A stretch of DNA of 64,000 nucleotides from Clostridiales bacterium (GCA_017962145.1 JAGCVX010000028.1:30118-94117), one strand, 5' to 3'; numbered from the stretch's first letter, positions 8,862 through 17,899 are shown. The notes: a model not told the origin generated them from the sequence alone. A program made the numbers and translations.

Positions 8862-9899
8862 TTATACCTCCAAAGAACCACAGTATTCTTGTAATTCTGA
8901 GCAGGGAACCTTTAAGAGTTCCGAAGCGCGTTCAATACTCAGATCTTCTTCGTTAATTGCTCTTAAGACTAACCTCTTGAACATTTCAGATTTCTCGGTT
9001 TTTTTAACGCGATTCGGCTCCTTTTGCCTCAAATTAGACCGAGACGCTTTTATATAGAAATCTCTAGCAAGAGAATCATTGATTATGCCTGCCTGATTAG
9101 CTCTTTTTATAAGCAAGAACATAGAAATGCCATACTCTTGACATATTAACTCCATATCTTTAGTTAAAGATGTTCTTCTGTGACCGAGTCTTCTGTAAAG
9201 ATCCTCGTCAGGGATTAAAAATGCGCCGGCTATACTTGTAGCCATAGATTCAATGTCAGACTCGTTAGATTCAAGCATGAACATAAGATGAGCAAGTTCG
9301 TGAACTATAGTAGTCCGTTTTCTTTCCTGACGCATGTTGTTATTTACGACAACATAAGGATACTCGTTTACAGCACCGTTCATTCCTGAGAAGGAATCAT
9401 CATCCATGTTCAATTCTAGGAACAGAAAGCCTTGGTTTTCAATAACACTTGTAAGTTCGTCAACAGGGCCACAGTTTTGAAAACCCAAGAAATTACGAAG
9501 TACGGCTGCACTTTCGTGATAGTCTTCAGACAGTTTAAGTGAATGTGTTGCAGGTGCTTCTGGGAGTGGATTTCCGCCAAGGCACTCTACAGCTGCAAAG
9601 AAACGTGAGAAATACTCTTCAACAGATTCCTGCACATACTCTTGTTCTCTTTTGCTTAATTTGGAAAGCTTTCGAAATTCCCTATGATCAAAAACAAGGT
9701 TTTCGTTTCGGTCTGATAGAAAATCAATAACGCGAATCCCAAGAGCAGAAGCGAGTTTTTTTATCGTTTCCATATCAGGATTTCGCTTTCCACTTTCGTA
9801 GTAGGAAATCGACATAGAAGATAATCCACAAGCTTCAGACAATTCTTTCATGCTCATTCTCCTCATTAAACGATAGTGTTTTAGGTTTTTTCCAAACAC
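8862..9899 (-). CDS. HTH-XRE regulator with ImmA/IrrE metallopeptidase domain
   Basis: 345 aa. An N-terminal XRE helix-turn-helix (MKELSEACGLSSMSISYYESGKRNPD) is followed by an ImmA/IrrE peptidase domain with the zinc motif HELAH and a downstream ES-x-A-x-x-I-A-GAFLIP segment carrying the expected glutamate. In this family the peptidase cleaves a repressor or antitoxin. The start is GTG at 9899, 6 bases after GGAGGT; the longer open frame upstream lacks a ribosome site. The first gene of the island operon, followed by the PIN gene. A dyad overlaps its promoter, so it probably controls itself. Confidence 0.9.
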   Translation of the reverse strand: MFGKNLKHYRLMRRMSMKELSEACGLSSMSISYYESGKRNPDMETIKKLASALGIRVIDFLSDRNENLVFDHREFRKLSKLSKREQEYVQESVEEYFSRFFAAVECLGGNPLPEAPATHSLKLSEDYHESAAVLRNFLGFQNCGPVDELTSVIENQGFLFLELNMDDDSFSGMNGAVNEYPYVVVNNNMRQERKRTTIVHELAHLMFMLESNESDIESMATSIAGAFLIPDEDLYRRLGHRRTSLTKDMELICQEYGISMFLLIKRANQAGIINDSLARDFYIKASRSNLRQKEPNRVKKTEKSEMFKRLVLRAINEEDLSIERASELLKVPCSELQEYCGSLEV

Positions 9900-9914
9900 A
9901 TTATCACCTCCGCT

Positions 9915-9950
9915 GTTTACAAAATAGCACAATTTTGTAGATTTGTAAAC
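9915..9950 (-). promoter_or_regulatory. Promoter and operator of the ImmA/IrrE-PIN operon
   Basis: Reading the minus strand, TTTACA is followed by 17 bases and TATTTT, ahead of GGAGGT and the GTG start. Two nested dyads overlap these boxes: GTTTACAAA (9915-9923)/TTTGTAAAC (9942-9950) and ACAAAAT (9919-9925)/ATTTTGT (9932-9938). This is a typical layout for self-repression by an XRE protein. Confidence 0.65.
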
Positions 9951-10090
9951 AAGAAGTTTTATTGTATTTTCCCTGCTTATGGTTTGCCAAACGAAAAGAA
10001 TCTCCACACAAAATCCATATAACTTCCCCAAGTAATCCTTGTTCGGATGGTAGCATCAAGACAAGATCCAAAGAAGGGAAGTATAACACC

Positions 10091-11629
10091 ATGAAAAACA
10101 CAAAAAAGATCATGAGCCTGGCACTGTGTACGATCCTTACGGCACAGTGCTTTTGTGCATGCAGAAAAACGACAGCAGGAAATCCCGGATCAAGTGCGGT
10201 AGCAGGAGAGAGCATTGCTTCTTCGGATAAGACTCCGATCGTACTTCAAAACCACATGACAGAAAAAGAGCGTTCCGCAGTGACAAAAGGACCGCTGACG
10301 GTCCTCGACGAACCGTGGGCAAAGCCACAGGCAGAAAAAGAGTATCTGGACGGCGTGTATTTCGAAGTTTGGGAGAAAGAAGACGCGATGCGGTATTACG
10401 AAGACCACCCGGAATATCTGCAGGGCTGGACAGAGGAAGAAATCGAAGAGTATATGGCAGGGTTTCACCCGTATATCGACGGATTTATCGTGGATGGCCG
10501 AAGTTATGCCGGCTTTGTCATGCCGGGATTTAAAGATGACGATTGCTTTGGATGGTATTCGGCACTAGAAGGCGACGATCTTATCGCTCATGAGATCATG
10601 GATATGGAAGATCTCAAGAGCAAGCTTCCGGAGATCTTAAAAGATTACCAGTCCTCGAAATATAAGTATTACTATATCTCCGAAGAAACAGATGTCGAAG
10701 TGATGGAGCAGGATATCCTCCGCGCGTTCGAAGCTATGGAGAGCGGATCGTATAAGATGCTTCCCGTCGGTACGACCAACGAACGTGCTGATCGCTATTA
10801 CAAAAACAAGTTCGAAGGCGGAGAAGACCTCTCCTGGGAACTGGACAAAGACAAGGTCGAAGCGATCAAGGATCAGGTCACGGAATATACATTCTATGAC
10901 GAAGAACTGGATCGGAAACTGGTGGTGCATGTAGCATTTCCCAAGGGATATGAGAACACTTCCGAACCCCTTCCGGCACTGGTTTTGACGGACGCGGTAT
11001 GGCGCTTTAACGATATCGCCAAGCTCTTAAAAGAGATGGAAGAAGGCCGTGCGCAACCGCAGATCCTGATCTCCATCGGACAGGACTATGCGATCTGTAA
11101 CTCAGATAATGTAGAACGCGCGGCTCTCTTTTGCGAAGGCAAGGATAAGTTTCTGGATTTCATCACGGATAATCTTATGCCTTACCTTGGTGAAAAGTAT
11201 GCGATCGATTATGAAAACTCGACCCTTTTCGGTCACTCTCTCGGCGGTGTATTTGCCCACTACGCACTTTGCAACAGCGACCTTTATGAGAACCAGCCTT
11301 TCGGTTGTTATATCATCGGAAGTCCTGCGTTCTGGTCTCCGTATTCCCGTGAGATGAGCGACTACGAGCAGCAGGCGAATGACTATGGTTATCTCGATCG
11401 AAATGCAACGGTCAACAAGCGTGTCTTGATCACCGCGGGAAGCGAGGAAGACGAGGACTACGAAGAGTGGTTCGAAGACGGTGATTCGACAACGGAGAGC
11501 GTCGCGCATCTGGCGGAACGAATCAATGCCCACTGTGATCCGAGTGCGCCGATGGCGGTAGCAAAACTCTATAAGAGCCATCACTATCAGTACATCCCGG
11601 AAATGCTGATCGAGTATGTAGATAAATAG
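10091..11629 (+). CDS. Secreted lipoprotein esterase (esterase D / alpha-beta hydrolase type)
   Basis: 512 aa. It has a signal peptide with a Cys-rich end (LTAQCFCAC) that can serve as a lipobox, then a low-complexity linker. An N-terminal region of about 240 residues is of unknown role. A C-terminal alpha/beta hydrolase of the esterase D type follows, with nucleophile S383 in FGHSLGGVFAHYAL. The preceding strand TEYTFYDEELDRKLVVHVAFP and the PALVLTDAVW segment fit this family, which includes enterochelin and feruloyl esterases. Substrate unknown. The start is the ATG followed by the Lys-rich signal peptide; the ribosome site GAAGGGA is weak. Confidence 0.8.
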   Translation: MKNTKKIMSLALCTILTAQCFCACRKTTAGNPGSSAVAGESIASSDKTPIVLQNHMTEKERSAVTKGPLTVLDEPWAKPQAEKEYLDGVYFEVWEKEDAMRYYEDHPEYLQGWTEEEIEEYMAGFHPYIDGFIVDGRSYAGFVMPGFKDDDCFGWYSALEGDDLIAHEIMDMEDLKSKLPEILKDYQSSKYKYYYISEETDVEVMEQDILRAFEAMESGSYKMLPVGTTNERADRYYKNKFEGGEDLSWELDKDKVEAIKDQVTEYTFYDEELDRKLVVHVAFPKGYENTSEPLPALVLTDAVWRFNDIAKLLKEMEEGRAQPQILISIGQDYAICNSDNVERAALFCEGKDKFLDFITDNLMPYLGEKYAIDYENSTLFGHSLGGVFAHYALCNSDLYENQPFGCYIIGSPAFWSPYSREMSDYEQQANDYGYLDRNATVNKRVLITAGSEEDEDYEEWFEDGDSTTESVAHLAERINAHCDPSAPMAVAKLYKSHHYQYIPEMLIEYVDK

Positions 11630-11641
11630 GAGGGAAAACTT

Positions 11642-11788
11642 ATGAAAAAGATGATCGCGTCGATTTTGATCTCGGGTATATCGTACTTCTACTATGTGCG
11701 CAAACTCGATGACGATCTGATGGTGATCATCGACGTTGTGGACTACGAAAAACGGTCCTCCGATTTTTACGAAGGACTGTTTGAATAA
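11642..11788 (+). CDS. Small 48-aa protein with N-terminal hydrophobic segment
   Basis: An AGGAGGG site lies 7 bases before the ATG, 12 bases after the esterase stop. The product starts MKKMIASILISGISYFYYV, a short hydrophobic stretch after lysines, and ends in an acidic half (DDDLMVIIDVVDYEKR). No family recognised. The good ribosome site and the tight spacing to the esterase gene support real translation. Confidence 0.5.
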   Translation: MKKMIASILISGISYFYYVRKLDDDLMVIIDVVDYEKRSSDFYEGLFE

Positions 11789-11799
11789 GCGTTTTGAAA

Positions 11800-11816
11800 T
11801 GCACTGTCTCAGTGCA
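11800..11816. terminator. Short hairpin between convergent genes
   Basis: TGCACTG (11800-11806) pairs with CAGTGCA (11810-11816) at the convergent end of the small gene and the G1P dehydrogenase gene. The T runs are short on both sides, so it is a weak terminator candidate. Confidence 0.35.
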
Positions 11817-12864
11817 GGATCGCTGTGAGTTTCGGATCCTCGGCGATGAGTTTTTTGGCCAGATCCCTGTACTTTTCTTCGTGCAGGTAAGTGTGGCGGT
11901 GAGGCTTGATCTGCGGAGCCATATCGATGGCATCGCAATAGTCGGAAGCCTTCAGATCCAGCGTTGCGCAGAAGTCCCAGAAGCCGGTCTTGGTAAATAC
12001 CGTATCGATCCTCTGGTAACGGTGGTCGCAGATCTTGCACATGATGTAGGTGGCGATGCCTACCTGCACACCGTGCAGCTGCGGCTTTTCCAGAAGCTGG
12101 TCGAGTGCGTGGGAGATCAGGTGCTCACTTCCCGATGTCGGGGCAGAGGAACCTGCGATCTCATTGGCGATGCCGCTCATGGCCAGAGAATCCAGAAGTT
12201 CTTTTAAGAAAAGATCTTCGTTGATGGATTCAAATGGTGTTCTTACAAAAGAATTTACGGCTTTCTTTGCGATCATGAAAGCGAAGTCATTGACCTCGGT
12301 ATATCCGAGGTCTTCTTCGTGCTGCCAGTCATAGGTCGAAGAGATCTTGGCGACCATATCACCGATGCCGGAATAAAGGAAGCGTACAGGTGCACTCTTG
12401 ATGACTTCCGTATCCACGAGAATACCAAAAGCCAGTTTGGCCGGGACGGACTTTCTGTGACCGCCGACAGTAAGCGATGCGCTCGAACTGGAAAAACCGT
12501 CGGACGAAGAACTTGTCGGGACGCTGATGAACGGGATATGCAGGATGTAGCCGATATATTTCGCCGCGTCGATGACCTTGCCGCCGCCCATGCCGATGAT
12601 CGCCTGGGTCTTGTTCGGAAGCTGGAAAGCCAGATCCGTGATATCGTTAAAATCTACTGTATCCATCTCCTGGTGGTGCAGGATCGAAACGCCTGCTTCT
12701 TCGCAGGATTTAAACACCTTTTCACCAAACATGGAGATCAGGCCGTTACCGAAAAGGATGGTGACGGAAGTCAGTCCCGCATCCTTTAAGTATGTGCCGA
12801 TCTTTCCGGTCACGCCGCTTTCGATCTTCAGGATAGAAGGGATATTGATGTGATTCTTATTCAT
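11809..12864 (-). CDS. sn-Glycerol-1-phosphate dehydrogenase-like iron/zinc dehydrogenase (EgsA/AraM type)
   Basis: 351 aa. NAD(P)-binding and metal motifs of this branch are visible: IIGMGGGKVIDAAKYIGY, VPTSSSSDGFSSSSASL, SGSEHLISHALDQL (metal His) and HGVQVGIATYIM. The branch reduces dihydroxyacetone phosphate to sn-glycerol-1-phosphate, the archaeal-type lipid backbone isomer, and occurs in some Firmicutes (AraM). The ATG follows AAGGAGGT and overlaps the stop of the HAD gene by 4 bases, so the two act as a coupled pair. A related polyol dehydrogenase cannot be excluded. Confidence 0.85.
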   Translation of the reverse strand: MNKNHINIPSILKIESGVTGKIGTYLKDAGLTSVTILFGNGLISMFGEKVFKSCEEAGVSILHHQEMDTVDFNDITDLAFQLPNKTQAIIGMGGGKVIDAAKYIGYILHIPFISVPTSSSSDGFSSSSASLTVGGHRKSVPAKLAFGILVDTEVIKSAPVRFLYSGIGDMVAKISSTYDWQHEEDLGYTEVNDFAFMIAKKAVNSFVRTPFESINEDLFLKELLDSLAMSGIANEIAGSSAPTSGSEHLISHALDQLLEKPQLHGVQVGIATYIMCKICDHRYQRIDTVFTKTGFWDFCATLDLKASDYCDAIDMAPQIKPHRHTYLHEEKYRDLAKKLIAEDPKLTAILH

Positions 12865-13523
12865 GCCAGAACCTCCTTGACGACATCCGGAAGATCGCTG
12901 AACTTCTTGATCTCCGGAACAGGTACATTGATTTTTCCAAAGCCGTAAGACGCGTGGATAAAGGGGAATCCCGCCTTGGCGGTTGCGTCATAGTCGCTCT
13001 GGATATCTCCGACATAGCAGGCTTTCGTCAGCTTGTTGCGCTCGGCAAGAAGCTTGATGTTTTCATCCTTCTGCAGGAAGTTATTGCCGTAGCACTCGAT
13101 ATCTTCGATGAGGCAGGAAGGCTTTCCCCACGGGATCTTATAGTATTCGAGAAATGCCTCGACGTAGCCGGCCTGGCAGTTGCTGACGATGTAGAGGTGG
13201 TATCCTTCTGCCTTCAGCTTTTCCCATGTCTCGATGACATCCGGATACAGGATGCCGCCGTGCTCTCGAAGGTAATCGTTTTCGAAATTCTCGCAGGCCT
13301 TGCGAAGATCGTTTCTCTGCTTTCCCTTTTTCGTATAGGTAAAGAGTGTGTCAGCGATGACGTCCATGGGCTTCCCCATAACACTCTGGATATCTTTCTG
13401 GGTGATGACTTTGTCTTCAAAACCGGCTTCTTTGACCTTGACTGTCCAGGAACGGGCCACGTTCTCCGAGCTGTCCCAGACTGTACCGTCCATATCAAAG
13501 ATGATTCCTTTTTTCTCTTTCAT
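12861..13523 (-). CDS. HAD-family phosphatase
   Basis: 220 aa. HAD motif I is FDMDGTVWDSS, motif II is IVSNCQ, and the region YVGDIQSDYDATAKAGFPFIHASYG gives motif IV and the C-terminal core. Size and cap insertion fit phosphoglycolate-phosphatase-like enzymes. Translational coupling to the G1P dehydrogenase suggests it acts on glycerol-1-phosphate or a related phosphate, which is inference. The ATG at 13523 is chosen because AAAGGAGAC lies 5-6 bases upstream. Confidence 0.82.
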   Translation of the reverse strand: MKEKKGIIFDMDGTVWDSSENVARSWTVKVKEAGFEDKVITQKDIQSVMGKPMDVIADTLFTYTKKGKQRNDLRKACENFENDYLREHGGILYPDVIETWEKLKAEGYHLYIVSNCQAGYVEAFLEYYKIPWGKPSCLIEDIECYGNNFLQKDENIKLLAERNKLTKACYVGDIQSDYDATAKAGFPFIHASYGFGKINVPVPEIKKFSDLPDVVKEVLA

Positions 13524-13695
13524 TGTCGTCTCCTTTATATATGTCCCTATTTTCACTATTGTGCATCACGGCAGTGCATTTGGCAAATCGGGAAAAAGAC
13601 TTAATGATTTCTTTACTCTTTATCTTTTCGGATTAGCGATTGCTTAAAACTTGTTGGTTATTCTACAGGAGACATCAAACGTGGAGGGTAACACA

Positions 13696-14463
13696 ATGCA
13701 TACTTTAGAAGCAAAAAATCTGTGCAAAGCATTTACACTGAGTGAAAGACAAAGACGTACTCAGGATGTGCAGAGCAAAAAGAAGATCGCGGTAGACGAC
13801 ATCAGCTTTACCGCACATTCCGGAGAAGTATTCGGACTTCTCGGTCCGAACGGCGCCGGAAAGACAACGACCATGAGAATGCTGGCGACATTGATCTCGC
13901 CGGATAACGGTGACGTCCTTTACGACGGACAGAGCATCAAGTCCGATCCGATCGCCATCAAGAACCGATTCGCATTTTTAACGACCGACCTGCAGCTGGA
14001 TAAGAAAGCCACACCAAACGATATGTTCGATTACTTCGCGGGTCTTTACCATGTACCTTCGGACAAAGCCGCGCAGAGAAAGAAGGAACTGTTCGGAAAG
14101 TTCGGCATCGATTCTTTCGCCGACAACAAGATCAGCAAGCTTTCCCAGGGCATGCGCCAGAAAGTTTCACTGGTCATCTCCGTTATCCATGATCCGGATT
14201 TCATCATCTTTGACGAACCGACAAACGGCCTCGACATCATCGCTTCCCGCGACGTAAGAGATTTCATCTTAGACATGAAAGCACAGGGAAAGTGCATGAT
14301 CATCTCGACACACCTTTTCGATCTGGTCGAGAAGATCTGTGACCGTGCCGCCATGATCGTCGATGGTAAGATCGTCGTCAACGACACCCTGGAAAACCTG
14401 ATGCAGGGCCAGTCGCTGGAAGATTCTTTCTATGACATCTATACGAAGTACAAGAATAAATAA
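13696..14463 (+). CDS. ABC transporter ATP-binding protein (NatA-like)
   Basis: Drives the permease encoded next. It has Walker A GPNGAGKTTTMR, signature LSQGMRQKVSL, Walker B FIIFDEPTNGLD and the switch histidine in IISTHLFDLVEKICDRAAM. The ATG at 13696 lies after GGAGGG. The order and the style of the partner resemble NatAB sodium exporters, but drug or lipid export is possible. Confidence 0.88.
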   Translation: MHTLEAKNLCKAFTLSERQRRTQDVQSKKKIAVDDISFTAHSGEVFGLLGPNGAGKTTTMRMLATLISPDNGDVLYDGQSIKSDPIAIKNRFAFLTTDLQLDKKATPNDMFDYFAGLYHVPSDKAAQRKKELFGKFGIDSFADNKISKLSQGMRQKVSLVISVIHDPDFIIFDEPTNGLDIIASRDVRDFILDMKAQGKCMIISTHLFDLVEKICDRAAMIVDGKIVVNDTLENLMQGQSLEDSFYDIYTKYKNK

Positions 14464-14508
14464 TCAACAAGGAAAAGAAAGACATAATCAAAGATAAGGT
14501 GAATAAAC

Positions 14509-15654
14509 ATGTTTAGAGATATAGCTACAGTATATAAAAAAGAGATCAAGTCGATCCTGAAGGATAAGGCAATACTTCTCATGTGCATCCTGCTTCCGTT
14601 TGGCATGATGTTTATGGAAGCGTTCATGATGAAGTCGATGACGAATACCGAAGAAAAAGAAACGGCCCACGACGCATATTATTTAAATGCACCGGCGGAT
14701 CTGGTGCCGGCATTGAAGTCCATCGGTTTTTCCGATGAGGTCGTAGATAAAGACGAGTGCGTCAAGGACATCAAGAACAAAGATGCAGAGATGCTCGTGA
14801 TCTTCCCGCAGGATTTCCATATCGACCTGACCGCAGAAGAAGTTTCCAACATCGAGATCTACTATAACTCCTCGAATATGGAGTCGCTGAAGATGCGTGA
14901 AAAGCTTTCTGCTGTTCTCGATACACTCCGTCCGGTCGTCTTTACCGTCAACGCGGATACTAGCATCAAGTATGACCTCGGTGACGAAGGGTACCAGGCA
15001 AAGAACATCATCGCCAGCATGGTTCCGGGCCTTCTTCTTATGACCGTCGTATACGGCATCATGGGCCTTGCATCGAACATCATCGCAGGTGATAAGGAGA
15101 GCAACTTCCTCAACACCGTACTGATCACACCGGTAAGCAGAAGCAGCGTTGCGATCGGTAAAGCACTGGCCGTTATGACCGCGGCAGGTATCAGCGCCAT
15201 CTCCGGATTCGCAGGACTTGCGTACTTTATGAGTACCGTAAGCAGTATGATGGGTGATTCAAATGCGCTTTCTTACACCATGAGTGACTATGCCCTTACA
15301 TTCGGCGTCATCCTCTGCGTTGCATTTGCTCTCGTAGGACTGATCCTCATCGTTTCCACACTGGCCAAGACATCCCGTTCTGCACAGACCGTGTCTGTGA
15401 TCCCGGTCATGATCCTCTTCCTCGGATCCTTCCTGACATCCAATGCAGGTATGGAGACCATGATCACCAAGTTCGGTTTCAAGAACTTCCTGATCCCGAT
15501 GTGGAACGCGACATACCTGACAAAGAACATCCTTCTGACAGGTGCTGCTACCACAGAGATCCTCGTAACATGCGCCATCAACATCGTATTTGGCATCATC
15601 TGCCTGTCCGTTGTCAGCATGCTCTTCAATAACGAAAAGATCGTAAACGAATAA
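14509..15654 (+). CDS. ABC-2 type permease (NatB-like)
   Basis: 381 aa. One membrane helix near the N-terminus (about 20-42) follows YKKEIKSILKDKAILL, then comes an extracytoplasmic domain of about 130 residues. Five to six helices follow from about residue 175 (MVPGLLLMTVVYGIMGLASN, ALTFGVILCVAFALVGLIL). This is the NatB/YhaP layout. It lies 45 bases after the ATPase gene and is closed by a strong terminator, so the transcript is probably bicistronic. Confidence 0.86.
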   Translation: MFRDIATVYKKEIKSILKDKAILLMCILLPFGMMFMEAFMMKSMTNTEEKETAHDAYYLNAPADLVPALKSIGFSDEVVDKDECVKDIKNKDAEMLVIFPQDFHIDLTAEEVSNIEIYYNSSNMESLKMREKLSAVLDTLRPVVFTVNADTSIKYDLGDEGYQAKNIIASMVPGLLLMTVVYGIMGLASNIIAGDKESNFLNTVLITPVSRSSVAIGKALAVMTAAGISAISGFAGLAYFMSTVSSMMGDSNALSYTMSDYALTFGVILCVAFALVGLILIVSTLAKTSRSAQTVSVIPVMILFLGSFLTSNAGMETMITKFGFKNFLIPMWNATYLTKNILLTGAATTEILVTCAINIVFGIICLSVVSMLFNNEKIVNE

Positions 15655-15672
15655 TACATATCCTCCCTACCT

Positions 15673-15713
15673 AACGAAAAAGAGACGGAGCAAAAGTCCG
15701 TCTCTTTTTCGTT
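15673..15713. terminator. Strong bidirectional terminator
   Basis: AACGAAAAAGAGACGGA pairs perfectly with TCCGTCTCTTTTTCGTT (17 bp, 7-base loop). It lies between the end of the ABC permease gene and the end of the convergent desulfoferrodoxin gene, with A/T tracts inside the stem for both strands. Confidence 0.9.
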
Positions 15714-15738
15714 GCTTTCTTTTTAAGATGCAGGATCG

Positions 15739-16113
15739 TCAGCTCGCCCAGAGTCCGTGCAGGTTGCAGTACTCATATGCGCGGATGACTTCCACACTCG
15801 GGATCACATAGAAGACGGCTTTCGGATCGTCTCCCGGATTCAGATGTGCGATCTGTACTCCCGAAGTAGTTTCGAGGATAACAAACTGGATATAGTGTTC
15901 CTCGGCCATCGGATGCGCAACCGATCCGACTGAGACGGAAACCAGGTTTCCATCACGAGTGATCACCGGCACATGCTTTTCCAAAGAGGCATCTACAGAG
16001 GACGGAACGAGTGCTTCCATCTTTTCTCCGCAGCACATCATAGGCACGCCTGAATCCACAAGTTTGATAGCGATATTTCCGCAACGATTACAACGATAGA
16101 TCTTAATTTCCAT
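15739..16113 (-). CDS. dfx: Desulfoferrodoxin (superoxide reductase)
   Basis: 124 aa. Reduces superoxide to peroxide in the cytosol of anaerobes. The N-terminal desulforedoxin iron site has C8, C11, C27 and C28. The catalytic domain has the E45-K46-H47 segment, H67 (AHPMAEEHY), H73 and the C116/H119 pair (YCNLHGLW), all in the expected order, so this is the two-centre type. AAAGGAGATGG precedes the ATG at 16113. Monocistronic. Confidence 0.96.
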   Translation of the reverse strand: MEIKIYRCNRCGNIAIKLVDSGVPMMCCGEKMEALVPSSVDASLEKHVPVITRDGNLVSVSVGSVAHPMAEEHYIQFVILETTSGVQIAHLNPGDDPKAVFYVIPSVEVIRAYEYCNLHGLWAS

Positions 16114-16297
16114 GGCCCCATCTCCTTTGCTGATTAAAGTAAAATACACCCTCAGTTTATCACAGAAGAGAAGGGACGAGGACAACATGAAAAACATTTT
16201 TCGATCTATTTGCAACAGAACGCGATCTCGTTTCGTCTTATATTCAGAAACACTTCGCGAGGGTGACAAAAAAGGAAAAAGAAGCTGGAGATAAGAA

Positions 16298-16885
16298 ATG
16301 AAAAAGAACAACTGGCCTATTAAGAAAATCGGAAAGACAGCAGGTGCACTGTTACTCGCGGGCAGCGTTTTCCTCTGCGCATGTGAGAAGCAGGATCCGC
16401 AAAAGAAGGGAAATAAAAAGAAGCATTCGACGAAAACGACGACTGTTTCTGAAACGGATCCGCAGACGGGCAGATCGGACCCTGCTGATACTTTCCGTAT
16501 CGATGCAAAACTCTGGTCCGCAGATATCCCGATTCAGTATATGTACGATAAGGGTACCTGCATCGACGAAGATGATGAAACTTACTACGCATTCATGAGC
16601 GATCCGAACCATCCGGATTTCGATTATTTCTACATCTACATTATTACTGAAAGCGCGGAAGTATTCCGCAAGACATATCAGTACGATATCCCGATGGATC
16701 AGCTCGCCAAGGGAACACTCCCGATGACAAATCTCGCAGGCTGCGATTTCTATGAGTTTGAAACTTATCATTTCGGAACGGAGATCGACTCTGAGGAAAC
16801 CCATTATGTATGCCGCTACGAAGCTGCATCGATGACCATCGAGCTCGTACTTGGTGAGAACTCCATTCAAGGTACATCCAGGTAA
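16298..16885 (+). CDS. Lipoprotein, probable 5' half of a frameshifted gene
   Basis: 195 aa: signal peptide with lipobox (LLLAGSVFLCAC), a Lys/Thr-rich linker, then an alpha/beta region (IPIQYMYDKGTCIDEDDETYYAF). The product stops abruptly after MTIELVLGENS. Reading the region just before the next gene in that gene's frame gives IQVRDIMRSIEFNLPDLGL, which continues naturally. One base gained or two lost near 16865 would join both parts into one lipoprotein of about 525 aa. No family recognised. Confidence 0.6.
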   Translation: MKKNNWPIKKIGKTAGALLLAGSVFLCACEKQDPQKKGNKKKHSTKTTTVSETDPQTGRSDPADTFRIDAKLWSADIPIQYMYDKGTCIDEDDETYYAFMSDPNHPDFDYFYIYIITESAEVFRKTYQYDIPMDQLAKGTLPMTNLAGCDFYEFETYHFGTEIDSEETHYVCRYEAASMTIELVLGENSIQGTSR

Positions 16886-16893
16886 GAGATATC

Positions 16894-17880
16894 ATGAGAT
16901 CGATCGAATTCAATCTGCCGGATCTGGGACTTACTGATCCTCCGTTTGCATTTGAACAGGGCGAATTCCAGACAACAGTACAGGAACTGCCGCTGGGTCA
17001 ATTCAAAGTGACACCGAGACAGGGCCATTTCAGTGAGCATGTATTTATCACTTCAAGTAACGGATTTGTTCCGTTCTCTTCGACTGCATGCTATGTAGTT
17101 GCATCGGAAAAATACCTTTATACATGTGAATCCGGTCTGGTTCATGTTTATCTGATCAATGGTGATGAGATGACGAAGATCGGAGACATCGTTGCAGGCT
17201 GCGAAGTCGTTACGATGGATCTTCTCGACGGGGATACGGTGACATTCTATCCGGATCCGGATCCGCAGTACATGATCAAATTCTTCTTTGTAGAGACCGT
17301 AAACGGAAATGATCGTGTTCTTTCTGTTCTCGATGACGTTGTTGTTTCTCCTGACGGACAGCATATCCTCTATCACAATCCGCTTGCTGATCAGATGCAT
17401 ATGCTCTATCTCGATCCGGTAACCAAGGTAGTCACATCCGAACCTTTCTCGTTCTCGGATGTCCCGCTGGACGCCTGGGATCTGCAGTATGTATTCATGA
17501 CGGATTCCTGCATGTATGCAAGATTCTCTTCATATGCACCAAGTGGAAGCACGTTCCATCTTTTGCAGTATGATTTCGACGGAAATCTCATCGGCGAAGT
17601 GAAAGACGATACGCTGGAAAACATGTACACATACAGTCTTTATGAGTTCGGCGAGTATATTCTGGTAGCCGACCAGGGTGAAGACACTCTCCGTCTGATG
17701 GATGAAAACGGAAACACCGTGGATTCGGTAAAGATCGGAGACCTCATCGGTATTCCTTCCGGAAACCTGACTCATTATTCTTTCTTAAAAGTGAATGACG
17801 AAGGAGATTTCCTCCTCGTGTATGCATATGACCATGACGGCGTACTGGAAGATCTGGTGTTTAACATCCACATCGGGTGA
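16894..17880 (+). CDS. Probable 3' half of the same lipoprotein (propeller-like)
   Basis: 328 aa with no signal peptide and no convincing ribosome site before the ATG at 16894; the frame stays open upstream to about 16864. Repeated short beta segments (KYLYTCESGLVHVYLINGD, VVVSPDGQHILYHNP, QYDFDGNLIGEVKDD, IRLMDENG-like turns) suggest a beta-propeller. It sits 8 bases after the previous stop in a different frame and 19 bases before the serpin gene. It is best read as the continuation of the preceding lipoprotein. Treat it as a separate gene only if the shift proves to be real and programmed. Confidence 0.55.
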   Translation: MRSIEFNLPDLGLTDPPFAFEQGEFQTTVQELPLGQFKVTPRQGHFSEHVFITSSNGFVPFSSTACYVVASEKYLYTCESGLVHVYLINGDEMTKIGDIVAGCEVVTMDLLDGDTVTFYPDPDPQYMIKFFFVETVNGNDRVLSVLDDVVVSPDGQHILYHNPLADQMHMLYLDPVTKVVTSEPFSFSDVPLDAWDLQYVFMTDSCMYARFSSYAPSGSTFHLLQYDFDGNLIGEVKDDTLENMYTYSLYEFGEYILVADQGEDTLRLMDENGNTVDSVKIGDLIGIPSGNLTHYSFLKVNDEGDFLLVYAYDHDGVLEDLVFNIHIG

Positions 17881-17899
17881 AAAAGAAAGGAAAAAGGAA

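Noticed and set aside
6683..10090. Whole island read as a prophage
   Set aside because: No integrase, portal, terminase, capsid or tail gene and no visible att repeats; only phage-associated small genes are present.
16112..16294. 60-codon plus-strand frame between dfx and the lipoprotein gene
   Set aside because: Starts inside the dfx ribosome site region on the other strand, has no site of its own and a basic, feature-poor product.
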